From positions 5,270,001 through 5,334,000 of the forward strand of contig NZ_CP107834.1 in NCBI RefSeq assembly GCF_036346595.1: DNA of 64,000 nt, written 5' to 3'. Below the pieces are notes generated by a model, which made no database searches, was not told the DNA's origin, and was given only the letters and a program-made list of their open reading frames with translations. How positions within the stretch are numbered: the stretch's first letter is position 1; each line of letters begins with the position of its first letter. This stretch comes from Streptomyces sp. NBC_00525. Its GTDB lineage: Bacteria > Actinomycetota > Actinomycetes > Streptomycetales > Streptomycetaceae. Positions 26,191-34,313 of the stretch are shown in pieces. The translations under genes were made by a program, and so were the position numbers.

Positions 26191-29100
26191 ATGATCACGC
26201 CCTCGTCCACAGTCCCACGATGGAGCCCCTACGTGTACCGAGAGATCCGGCGTTCCGCCTACCACCTCGCAGACCCGACTGCCCCGTGGACCGAGGACTA
26301 CCGAGTCCTGCGGTTCCCGGAACACTGGCAGAGCACGCTCCTGGCACTCCACAACCACGGCCGCCCCGAGGGCGAGCGGCACCGCAGTCTGCCGACGAGA
26401 AACCTGGACACGGCACTGCAGACACTCGCTCCGGAGGTGATCGTGCGACCGCGAGCCCGGCTTCCCGTCGACGGGGGAACCGTACCGTCCGAGGACTTCT
26501 GGCTGTACGTGCCAGCGGACGCACCCGATCCCCTCCCCGGCCGGGCCGGTGGTCAGGTATTCAATGCCTGGCTCCGCACGCTCGTTCCCCGGAGGGGCGA
26601 GCAGGACCCGGAGCTGCGTGCCCTTGTCCTGCGGTGCAGCGACGAGCTGACGGGTACCCCGTTGGGCTGGGAGAGCGCGCCGAAAGTGGACCTCCTCGGC
26701 GCCCCTCCGTCCGACGGAGGGGCGGCCGCGCCGGAGCCCCGGCAGTTCCAACTCGCCACCGACGCACTCGCCCGACGTATCCGGGCCCTGGGCCCCTACC
26801 CCTTCGAGGGAGGTGAACTGCGCTTCCAGGCATTGCCCCGCGGGTCCCGGGACCAAGGGGCGGAGCTGATGTCACAACCCTTGTGCCGTACCATCAAGCG
26901 CAAGGAGTGGTGGTTCTCCATTACCCTCAACATCTCGCTGCACACCGTTCCTTTCGAACCGCGGCCGAGGCTGCACCTGCACTGGGGTGTACGCCGCTGG
27001 GCCACCCACCCCCGGTCCGCCTCCGGACGGTTGCCGCTACCGTACGGCCGGTCGACCACGGTCCATCTGCGGCCGAAGATCCCCTGGCTGCCCGGAGTGC
27101 CGGCGACCGAACGAGGCGCTCTGGCCCGGCTGCGGCGTGACCGTGCGTCCGACGGCTTCACGTGGGCCGAAAACGATCCGGCCGGCATTCTGCACCAGCT
27201 CAGCGTCGTCGGGCGGTTCCCGGTTCCGGACCGGCTGCTGGCCGACCCTGCTGACTGGATCGGTGACGGCCCCGGAGTGCGGGCCGCCGTCGTCCACAGC
27301 AACCACATGGGCGTGCACGAAGTCGGTCCAGGCCTTATGCCCCACCAGAGGTCTCAGCTCACCGCTTGGGCGGAAGCAGCGCTGCCTCCGGGCGTGGTCC
27401 GTCTGCCCGACCTGGTGCGCGGCCGGGGAAGGGGCATCGGTGCGCCTGCCAACCGACGTCCCAAGCCGGTCGGCGAGCCGGCAAAGAAGGCCGAGGAAGT
27501 GCGCGTCGCACTGGCCCGGCGTCGCGCGCTCGCGGTTCTCGCGGAGCGTACTGAGCTCACCACCGAACCGGATGTCGAACGGGCGTACGTAACGGCTCGG
27601 CTGCTGTGGCGGACCTCGGAATTGCGCCGCCACGCGATCCGGGAATTTGCTAAGACGCTGGGCCTCGACGGCGACGGCGGAGCAGACGCCCTGTCGGATC
27701 AGGACTTCGACGATGCCCGGCCGGGGCGGCCGGCAGTGCTCGAGTGGCGAAGTCCTGAACTCGTGGTGCGATTGCGGTGCCTGCCGCTCATCCGCGGCTT
27801 GGGAGACCGGCTTGTGCTCGACCCGTCCATCACCCGCAAGGGAGAGAGAACGGCTCGTGCCCTGGCCGTTCGCCGCCGGGAACTGGACACATGGCTGCGC
27901 GCGGATGGCGCCGACCGGAGTCGCCCCAGCCTCGCCCTGGTCGAGATCGCTCACCGTACGACATTCCGTGAGGCAGGCACGGACCCCAAGTTCGCCAGTC
28001 GCCTGGGATGTGCCGACGCGGGCGTGCTGACGCAGTTCGTCGTCACGCCGTCCGGCGAACGCCGGATCGCGAACGCCGACACCGTCGAACACCGGGCCCG
28101 CCAAGCCTGGCTGGATGGCTTTCGGCAGCTCGGCGTTCGGGTCCTGCCTGAGCACACGCTGGGTGATTCTCTGCCGGCGGGCCTGCAATACGCAGCTCTC
28201 TGGATGGTCAAACGGCGCAAGGACGGTCCTACCCGGCTGCCGAGACACCTGCCGGTCGCCGTGCTCGTCACCCCGCTCCTCGAAGGCGAAGGGCTCTGCG
28301 TCGTCCGCGGGTGGGACGACGACACCCGCACTTGGATTCCCTACCCTCATTTTCTGCTCGGACTGGTGAAGAAGGCCGAGGTCAATTCCTCCGCCCTCGA
28401 CGATCCCGGTTCCGGTGGCACGGCGCAGAACGCCCCGCGCATCACGGCGAAGATGCGGCGAAGCAACCTGTCCGAACAGCGCAAGGAGACCGCACGCTTC
28501 CTTCAGCGAATGTTGCACTCGCTGCGCAGCCAACCGACCGTGCTCCTCACCCATGCGCAGAACAGCAGGTCGCATTGGCCCTGGCTGCAGGACAGGCAGG
28601 TCGAACCCGACACGGTCAAGATCGGTCATGCGCCGCGGGGAGGAATCGACGATGAACTGCGCCTAGTCCGGATTCGGGGACGTGCCGGTCGGGAAACGGC
28701 CCAGTGGTGGGGCCTGGCCGAGCCGGGCAAGGCCCACGGCCAGCCGGCGGGGTTCTGGTCGACACCTTCTGGTGGGGGTGAAGACCGTCCCGTCGGGGAG
28801 CGGGTATTCTACAGCAGTACGGAGCGTCCCGGAACCTTTGCGGTCTCACCGGCGCTCGACAGGCTTGCCGCCAGGGTCAACGCCGCCGGCAACCTCACCT
28901 CCCAGGCCGGTACGGGCGCTTGGAACCCCACGTTGACCGAGATTGCCGTGCTCGGATGTCATGCGGATCCGGACGCCGGGCCACTGCCGCTTCGTACGCC
29001 TGACGAACCTAACGCCATTGCCCTTGCGATGCATCAGCTGCGCATGGCTCCCGACTATCCGGTAGCGCTGTCGCTGCCGCTTCCCCTGCACCTTGCCGGA

Positions 29101-29292
29101 CTTGCCCAGGCATACGTCCTTCCCACTGTCGCGGCAGAGGACGAGGAGGCGGAAACAGTGGACGGGGAAGGCGCGTCGACACGTTCCGACCAGGGCAATG
29201 AGAGTTCTCCCGATGAACCGGAGCCGGATGAACTCGGCGCACCGGTCCTGGAGGCCGAGGCCGAAACACCGGGGTGGTCGGCTTCCCGCTGA
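26191..29292 (+). CDS. pPIWI-RE family protein (prokaryotic PIWI/RNase H-fold)
   Basis: ATG 26191 gives 1033 aa. The N-terminal 450 residues match the layout of the pPIWI-RE N-terminal module (YREIRRSAYHLA, CRTIKRKEWWFSITL, GPGLMPHQRSQL). The C-terminal half looks like the RNase H-fold PIWI core: LALVEIAHRTTF near 582, CVVRGWDDDTRTWIPYPHF near 705, LLTHAQNSRSHWPWLQ near 785, and LVRIRGRAGRETAQWW with R827, R829, R834 and E835, possibly the Arg-Glu signature that names the family. Where canonical PIWI nucleases have Asp, some sites here read Glu or His, so slicing activity is doubtful. The last 60 residues are acidic and disordered. The module is proposed to guide restriction of plasmid or phage R-loops. 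Confidence 0.78.
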   Translation: MITPSSTVPRWSPYVYREIRRSAYHLADPTAPWTEDYRVLRFPEHWQSTLLALHNHGRPEGERHRSLPTRNLDTALQTLAPEVIVRPRARLPVDGGTVPSEDFWLYVPADAPDPLPGRAGGQVFNAWLRTLVPRRGEQDPELRALVLRCSDELTGTPLGWESAPKVDLLGAPPSDGGAAAPEPRQFQLATDALARRIRALGPYPFEGGELRFQALPRGSRDQGAELMSQPLCRTIKRKEWWFSITLNISLHTVPFEPRPRLHLHWGVRRWATHPRSASGRLPLPYGRSTTVHLRPKIPWLPGVPATERGALARLRRDRASDGFTWAENDPAGILHQLSVVGRFPVPDRLLADPADWIGDGPGVRAAVVHSNHMGVHEVGPGLMPHQRSQLTAWAEAALPPGVVRLPDLVRGRGRGIGAPANRRPKPVGEPAKKAEEVRVALARRRALAVLAERTELTTEPDVERAYVTARLLWRTSELRRHAIREFAKTLGLDGDGGADALSDQDFDDARPGRPAVLEWRSPELVVRLRCLPLIRGLGDRLVLDPSITRKGERTARALAVRRRELDTWLRADGADRSRPSLALVEIAHRTTFREAGTDPKFASRLGCADAGVLTQFVVTPSGERRIANADTVEHRARQAWLDGFRQLGVRVLPEHTLGDSLPAGLQYAALWMVKRRKDGPTRLPRHLPVAVLVTPLLEGEGLCVVRGWDDDTRTWIPYPHFLLGLVKKAEVNSSALDDPGSGGTAQNAPRITAKMRRSNLSEQRKETARFLQRMLHSLRSQPTVLLTHAQNSRSHWPWLQDRQVEPDTVKIGHAPRGGIDDELRLVRIRGRAGRETAQWWGLAEPGKAHGQPAGFWSTPSGGGEDRPVGERVFYSSTERPGTFAVSPALDRLAARVNAAGNLTSQAGTGAWNPTLTEIAVLGCHADPDAGPLPLRTPDEPNAIALAMHQLRMAPDYPVALSLPLPLHLAGLAQAYVLPTVAAEDEEAETVDGEGASTRSDQGNESSPDEPEPDELGAPVLEAEAETPGWSASR

Positions 29293-29347
29293 ACCAGGGA
29301 GTACAGATCGCCGGTCTGAGCGTCGTTCTGCTTCCGTGTGCCGCCCG

Positions 29348-29380
29348 GAGGCGGGCCGGGAACTTCTCCCGGCCCGCCTC
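29348..29380. terminator. Hairpin terminator after the pPIWI-RE operon
   Basis: A perfect 14-bp stem (29348-29361 and 29367-29380) encloses a 5-nt loop. It lies between the PIWI stop (29292) and the end of a minus-strand small ORF (29399), so it can act in both directions. Confidence 0.85.
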
Positions 29381-29398
29381 TCTCCAATAGGTCTGGGC

Positions 29399-29599
29399 CT
29401 ACTCGAGTTCGGAGAACAGTGCCGCTTCGCGGGCGATCTCTGCCGCCGGGCGAACGGGCTTCCAGACCCGGCCGTGCCATGTGGTCGAGGTCTTCCTGCG
29501 CATCGGACGGGCACCGCGGCGTCGGGGGGAAACCGTTCCCCTGGCACAGCGCTTCGGCACGGGCCGGCCGACATGGCATTCGATGTGATTTCGATTCAT
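29399..29599 (-). CDS. Small basic protein of unknown function (66 aa)
   Basis: The frame starts at ATG 29599 (MNRNHIECHVGRPVPKR) and is preceded by AGAAGGGAAAGATA, one of the clearest ribosome sites in the window. The N-terminal half is rich in Arg and Pro; the C-terminal part (WHGRVWKPVRPAAEIAREA and then LFSELE) is amphipathic and uses the G/C-ending codons of real genes here. It ends 18 nt from the bidirectional hairpin. I do not recognise the family. An internal ATG (29503) would give a 34-residue form but lacks a ribosome site. It is divergent from the SARP gene and could be its target; no modifying enzyme is adjacent. Confidence 0.45.
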   Translation of the reverse strand: MNRNHIECHVGRPVPKRCARGTVSPRRRGARPMRRKTSTTWHGRVWKPVRPAAEIAREAALFSELE

Positions 29600-29860
29600 T
29601 ATCTTTCCCTTCTGAGTTTTGCCTGTTCAGTCACCGAGCTGATCTCTCGTGCATCGAGCATCGTTCAACGCATTCGAACGGGTGACCCGCTGGGTCTTCG
29701 TTCCACCGGGATGGCGGAGTGGCGTGGTGAAAGACTGGCAGATCGCTCTGCCCAGGCCAAGTGCTTGGCGTTAGCCGAGCGTTAATGCGTCGACCGGGGG
29801 GTGTGACATGCTTTTGTTGCAGGTGTTCACAGAAGCCGCGCGAAGGGAGGGAGACACCCC
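29600..29860. promoter_or_regulatory. Control region between the small ORF and the SARP gene
   Basis: This 261-nt stretch between divergent starts is A/T-richer than its surroundings. It holds degenerate TCGA/TTCGAAC-type elements between 29654 and 29680, including an inverted pair CGTTC/GAACG. SARP proteins bind TCG-containing heptamers spaced 11 nt, but the spacing here does not fit well. GAAGGGAGGGAG just before 29861 is the SARP ribosome site. Confidence 0.3.
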
Positions 29861-32578
29861 ATGGAGTTCCGGTTACTGGGTCCTCTGGCTGTCCTCAGAG
29901 AGGACAGGGAAGTTCGCATGAGATCACGAAAGGCGACCGAACTATTGGCTGTCCTGCTCGTCTCGGCCGATCGCCGGGCATCCCATGTCGAGATCATGCG
30001 GTACCTGTGGCCGGGGGAGTCTTTGAATCAAAATCGAATTCGTCAGGTCTTTCACCAGCTTCGACTTTCCCTCCCGGAGATTTGCTCCGAGAGCAACGAA
30101 AGAGGATTCTGTCGGATCTGTGTCGAATCTCAGGAGATCGACCACCTGCGCTTCCGAAAACTGCTGGTTTCAGCAGATTCTGCGCGAGACTCCTCGTTGC
30201 GACTCAAGATGCTCCGCGATGCGCTGGGTGAATGGCGTGGGGAACCTTTCGAAACACTGGAAGGTGCCGCTTTCGATCGGAAACGCGAAGAACTGGTGGC
30301 GGAGCTGCGGGAGGCTACGGCTTCCTGTGTCCAGGCGGAGCTTGAGTGCTCTCATCCAAGTGCCGCACTCGACCGGGTCGACTCTGCATTGGCCAGATGG
30401 CCGACCAGCGAGGCGTTGCTCGAACTCAAAGTACGTGCCTTGCGCACGCTTGGCAGACAGGACGAGATCCCTCAGATCCTGGAGGAGTGGGAACAGGGAG
30501 TCGGCCGCTCCACGGTTCATCTGCTGCTTGCGGACACCTCGGGAGAGCCCGGTCGGGAGGGCGCCACCTCACTTCGGCCGATGGTCGTTCCGAGACCCCG
30601 CCAGATTCCCCTTGGCCCGGCGCAACTGGTAGGGCGTCGAGGAGAACGCGAGCTGCTGACGAAAGTGCTGCTGGGGCGGGTTCCGGGGCGGTCCCGACTG
30701 GCCGCCCTCTCGGGAATGCCCGGAGTCGGAAAATCCGCTCTCGCGGGCGAGGTGGCGGTGGCGCTCGATCAGTACTTCGCGGACGGAATCCTTCGCGTTG
30801 ATCTCGCAGGGGTCGCCCCCGATGGGCTGCTCCGGCACGAGCACGTCATCGCCCGGCTTCTGAACGACCTCGGAGTGCGTCCCGCGACGCCGACGCTCGA
30901 CGGCATGGTCTCCGCGTACCGCACCGCCCTCGCGGACCGCGCGGTCCTGCTGATCCTGGATAATGCGCGGAACGACAAACAGGTTCGTCAGCTGCTCCCT
31001 CCGCCGGGGCCCAGTGCGGCGATCGTCGTCGGCCGCTGCTACCTGGACGGGCTCGGGATCAGGGAGCAAGCCGAACTCATCGCTCTCGAACCGCTCGGGC
31101 GGGAGGACGCTACCGAACTTATTCGAGTGCGACTGGGCGACCAGCACATGCGCACGGCCGATCCCTTCGTGGCCGACATCGTCGAGCACTGTTCCGGCCT
31201 CCCGCTGGCACTCGGGATCATGGCCGCGAGAATTGCCCGGCGTCCTGCACAAGCGCTTCCGGATGTGGTGCGTGAGCTGCGAGAGGAGAGCACCCGGTTG
31301 CGCTCGCTCGATCTGGGTTCCGCCGACTCGAGCGTGCGCCTGTCGCTCGACGCCTCCCACCGGCAGCTTTCTGCATCGGCGTCGAGATTGCTTCGACGGC
31401 TGGCGATCCATCCCGGGCCGACGATCAGCTGGCCTGCGCTGCGAGCGATCGCTCCCGAGGACGCGGCCCACATCGGTGGAGCGACGGACGAGCTCGTGCG
31501 GATGAGCCTGGTCACCGAGCCCTCCTTCGAGCGATACGCGATGCACGATCTGATCCGGGTCTATGCCGAGTCGCTATCCCGCGAGTGGACCGAAGGTGAG
31601 CGGCTGCGTGTCGTGAAGCGAGTGCTGCATTTCCTGCTGCACCAAGCCTGGGCCTGCGATCGCCGGTTGGAGCCTGGCCGCCGGTTGCCGATTGATCGGC
31701 CCGGCGCCCTGAGCTTGATGACGCCGGCTGGTACCACGGAGGCGATGGAGTGGTTCGAAGCGGAGTACTCGACCCTGACCAACGCCGTCGCACTGGCTCA
31801 GCGATACGAACTCAACTACTACACTTGGTTGTTGCCGATGACATTGGTGACCTTCCAATGGCGGTCCGATCGGCATTTGGATGCGCTTTGCGGCCTCACC
31901 CGCGCCCTCCCCGCCGCAATACGTGAGTCGGGCCCGGCCGATGTGGCCATGGTGCACCGTATGCTCGCGGGCACCCATCGGGCGGTGGGAAATGCCGAGG
32001 CCGCCGTGCGAGAGCTGAACCGAGCGGTTCGGATCAGTGACGACGACGGAGACGTACTGGGCGCAGCCCTGGGGCGTCACACCCTCGGGGTCCTCCTGCA
32101 AGAGAGTGGCGTACCCGGAGAGGCGCTGGAACACTTCGGCGCTGCCCTGGCGGCCTTCGAGGAACTCGACGACATCCTTGGCCGAGGAGCCGTGCTGAAC
32201 GGCATTGGCAGTGCGCATTACGACTTGGGGAACTATGAAGAAGCACGGGGACACTTCCTGCATGCCCTTTCCGTGCTGGCGGGCACGGCGGACATCAATG
32301 CCCAGGCGCATGCGCACTTCAGCCTGGGCCGCATCGACATGGCACGGGCGAATCCCGAGTCCGCTGTCGTAGAGTTGGTGCGCGCCCGCGTTCTGTACCG
32401 TTCACTGGCCTACGGGAGCAGGGAAGCCCGGACACTGGTCTGGCTTGCGAAGGCGCTCCGCGCCGCTGGACGGAACTCCGAGTCGGCCGAGGCGATGGGG
32501 CAGGCCGGAGCAGTTATGCGAAGGCTGGGCGAGATGGATGTCGACACGGCTCTTGGCCGACTTGCTCACCTTCCATAA
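29861..32578 (+). CDS. AfsR/SARP-family transcriptional regulator with NB-ARC and TPR domains
   Basis: ATG 29861 gives 905 aa. Residues 1-95 form the OmpR-like winged helix (MEFRLLGPLAVL to RQVFHQLRLSLPEI) and 100-235 the BTAD helical domain. An NB-ARC ATPase follows with Walker A GMPGVGKS (285-292) and LLILDNARND. Residues about 620-900 are TPR repeats (AVRELNRAVRISDDDGD, EALEHFGAALAAFEEL, YDLGNYEEARGHFLHAL). These large SARPs activate secondary-metabolite genes in response to bound nucleotide. Codon 5 is TTA (29873-29875), so translation should depend on the bldA tRNA. No intact biosynthetic cluster is adjacent; decayed methyltransferase and exporter genes downstream may be what remains of its target. 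Confidence 0.92.
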   Translation: MEFRLLGPLAVLREDREVRMRSRKATELLAVLLVSADRRASHVEIMRYLWPGESLNQNRIRQVFHQLRLSLPEICSESNERGFCRICVESQEIDHLRFRKLLVSADSARDSSLRLKMLRDALGEWRGEPFETLEGAAFDRKREELVAELREATASCVQAELECSHPSAALDRVDSALARWPTSEALLELKVRALRTLGRQDEIPQILEEWEQGVGRSTVHLLLADTSGEPGREGATSLRPMVVPRPRQIPLGPAQLVGRRGERELLTKVLLGRVPGRSRLAALSGMPGVGKSALAGEVAVALDQYFADGILRVDLAGVAPDGLLRHEHVIARLLNDLGVRPATPTLDGMVSAYRTALADRAVLLILDNARNDKQVRQLLPPPGPSAAIVVGRCYLDGLGIREQAELIALEPLGREDATELIRVRLGDQHMRTADPFVADIVEHCSGLPLALGIMAARIARRPAQALPDVVRELREESTRLRSLDLGSADSSVRLSLDASHRQLSASASRLLRRLAIHPGPTISWPALRAIAPEDAAHIGGATDELVRMSLVTEPSFERYAMHDLIRVYAESLSREWTEGERLRVVKRVLHFLLHQAWACDRRLEPGRRLPIDRPGALSLMTPAGTTEAMEWFEAEYSTLTNAVALAQRYELNYYTWLLPMTLVTFQWRSDRHLDALCGLTRALPAAIRESGPADVAMVHRMLAGTHRAVGNAEAAVRELNRAVRISDDDGDVLGAALGRHTLGVLLQESGVPGEALEHFGAALAAFEELDDILGRGAVLNGIGSAHYDLGNYEEARGHFLHALSVLAGTADINAQAHAHFSLGRIDMARANPESAVVELVRARVLYRSLAYGSREARTLVWLAKALRAAGRNSESAEAMGQAGAVMRRLGEMDVDTALGRLAHLP

Positions 32579-32700
32579 CCGGTTCGGTGGTGGCTGAGGA
32601 CAGCGCCCCTCGGCGCGAGTTACGAGCATTGGTCCAGGCGGGATCGCCCGACGGAGCCCATGGCGGAAGTGCTGACTGCCCCTGCGAGGGGAGGCCGGAA

Positions 32701-32747
32701 CGAAGGAGCGCTGCCCCCGGTCGGTTGTCGGGGGCAGCGCTCCTTCG
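32701..32747. terminator. Long hairpin terminator between SARP gene and MFS remnant
   Basis: A perfect 18-bp inverted repeat (32701-32718 and 32730-32747) encloses an 11-nt loop, between convergent reading directions. Confidence 0.88.
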
Positions 32748-32758
32748 GCGGGTGTGGG

Positions 32759-33165
32759 TCAGGTGGTCGGGGTGGGGGTCTTCTCTGCGGCGGCCGGGGC
32801 GGGGACCGACCGGAGGCGGGTGCCCCTGGGGGAGAGGTGCACGGCGGCGATGGCCAGTATCCCCAACACCACGGCCGTCCACAGGGCCGGGTTCATGCCC
32901 TCAGTGAACGCGTCGGGCGAGCCGTAGCCCCCGTTCCGCGAGAACACCGCGGAGAGCAGGGCGACGCCGAGGATGCCGCCGACCTCGCGGAGCGCGTTGT
33001 TGGCGCCGGATGCGGCACCCTGGTCGTCCTGCGAGACCGAGCCCATGGCCATCGCCGCGATCGGGGCGAAGAACATCGCCATGCCGATGCCGCTGACCAC
33101 GAACGAGGGCGCCTGGCGCGCGTAGCTGACGTCCGGCTCCGCGATCAGCGTCAGCCGGCACAGTC
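32759..33165 (-). pseudogene. C-terminal remnant of an MFS (DHA2/EmrB-type) drug exporter
   Basis: The frame encodes only the last quarter of a 14-TM MFS exporter: LTLIAEPDVSYARQ, GIGMAMFFAPIAAMAM, QDDQGAASGANNALREVGG, ILGVALLSAVFS and a final hydrophobic span ending at the stop. Homologous exporters have about 450-500 residues, so the N-terminal three quarters are missing. At its upstream edge (about 33155-33170) it runs straight into the C-terminal end of a methyltransferase remnant in another frame, which points to a deletion that joined two neighbouring genes. No start codon or ribosome site fits a functional product. The right boundary is approximate. Confidence 0.8.
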
Positions 33166-34157
33166 GAGAGGCCGGCCTCTTCGGCGAGCCCATCCAGCTC
33201 CTTCCTGTCCCGCAGCCGTCCTCCGGTGAGGACGAGTTCGTACAGGTTGACGTGCGTGCAGGCGTAGGGCGGGCCCTCGCCGCCCGCGAGCCATTCCACG
33301 CAGACCACCCAGGTGTGTCCGGTGTGCCCGCGGACGCGCGGTTGCGCAGGACCCGCAGGGCGTCCTCGCTCTCCAGGTCCAGCAGATGCTGGAGAGTATG
33401 TACACGTCACCCGGCGGCAGCGGGTCGAAATAGCTGCCGCCCACGGCCGTGCCGCGGCCGCCGAGACCGGCCTCGGCCGGCCGCCCGCGGGCCACGTCTG
33501 CGGTGCCGGGCAGGTCGAGGACCGTGCTTTTGAGGCCTGTGGGGCGGGACAGCAGCGTACGCAGGAGGGTGCCGTTGCCGCCGCCACGTCCACCACCGTG
33601 GCGAACGCGCCGAAGTCGTACGCCTCGGCGAGGGCGGCCGCGGTGCTGGCGGTCTGGCGGCGCCATCGCCTCCGCGAAGGCGGCGGCCCGCTCCGAGTCC
33701 CCATCGACATCGGCGTAGAAGTCCGGCGCGTCGCCGCCGGTGCCTCGGTAAACGGGGGAGCCGCTGCGCACGGCCTCGATCAGGTGCGGGTACGCCCGCT
33801 CCATGCGCCCCGAGGTTCCCGTGGCGTCCAGGTGCTCGTGCAGGCCCCAGGGGTTGTCGCTGCGCAGCAGCTCGGCGGGGGGCGAAGTGCCCTGGGGGTG
33901 CGCTCCCGGAACACGCCCCGGGCGGCCAGGTAGCGCAGCAGCCGTGCGGTCGCCCCCGGGGCCGTGCCCGCCTCGCGCGCCAGGTCGTCGGCGGACGTGT
34001 GGCCGGCGGCGATGAGGTCGGCCAGCCCCACGGAGGTGGCGACGCGTACCGCGTAGGGGCCGAGGAGATCGAGCGTGGAAGCCCGCCAGCGGGTGGCCTT
34101 GTCGGGCTGTTGGGGTTGCTCGGCGGTCGCGTCCGCCGAGGGCTGATCGGTAGACAC
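33160..34157 (-). pseudogene. Frameshifted SAM-dependent O-methyltransferase (DnrK/acetylserotonin-type) remnant
   Basis: The start at 34157 (MSTDQPSADATAEQ) has a good ribosome site (AGGAGG-like, RC of tcctcct). The first 75 residues are an intact winged-helix dimerisation domain (LGLADLIAAGHTSADDLAREAG-like). The frame is then lost near 33890-33905 and recovered in another (ELLRSDNPWGL, MERAYPHLIEAVRSGSPVYRG). It shifts again around RQTASTAAALAEAYDFG and once more at GGGNGTLLRTLLSRP, the SAM-binding loop. Further downstream GEGPPYACTHVNLYELVLTG lies in yet another frame. At least four or five shifts are needed to read a full enzyme, so it is a pseudogene or a badly sequenced patch. The C-terminus is fused to the MFS remnant. 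Confidence 0.8.
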
Positions 34158-34313
34158 GTTCCTCCTGTTTATGCGGGTTTAAGTCGATTTATTCCGTGAC
34201 CCCGGCTCTGGATCGCCAATAGGTCTGCAGTTCAGATCTGTTTGTCTCACAGACTTGTTGGGTAGCCTTGGCATCAAGGATCACGACGAGGACTCCGACG
34301 AGAGGAGTGGGGC
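34158..34313. promoter_or_regulatory. Divergent region upstream of the membrane protein gene
   Basis: The short dyad GTCT-CAC-AGAC (34244-34254) overlaps a weak plus-strand promoter candidate (TTGTCT 34242-34247, TAGCCT 34263-34268, 15-nt spacer). Such dyads are common TetR/MarR-type operators near exporter genes, but the evidence is thin. Confidence 0.3.

Noticed and set aside
15747..29292. Classification of the island as Pgl/BREX or DISARM
   Set aside because: There is no PglZ phosphatase, BrxC/PglY ATPase, or DrmA/DrmB; the helicase, REase and PIWI genes instead match the pPIWI-RE module.
29399..29503. Shorter 34-codon start for the small minus-strand ORF
   Set aside because: No purine-rich ribosome site precedes ATG 29503, whereas ATG 29599 has a strong one.
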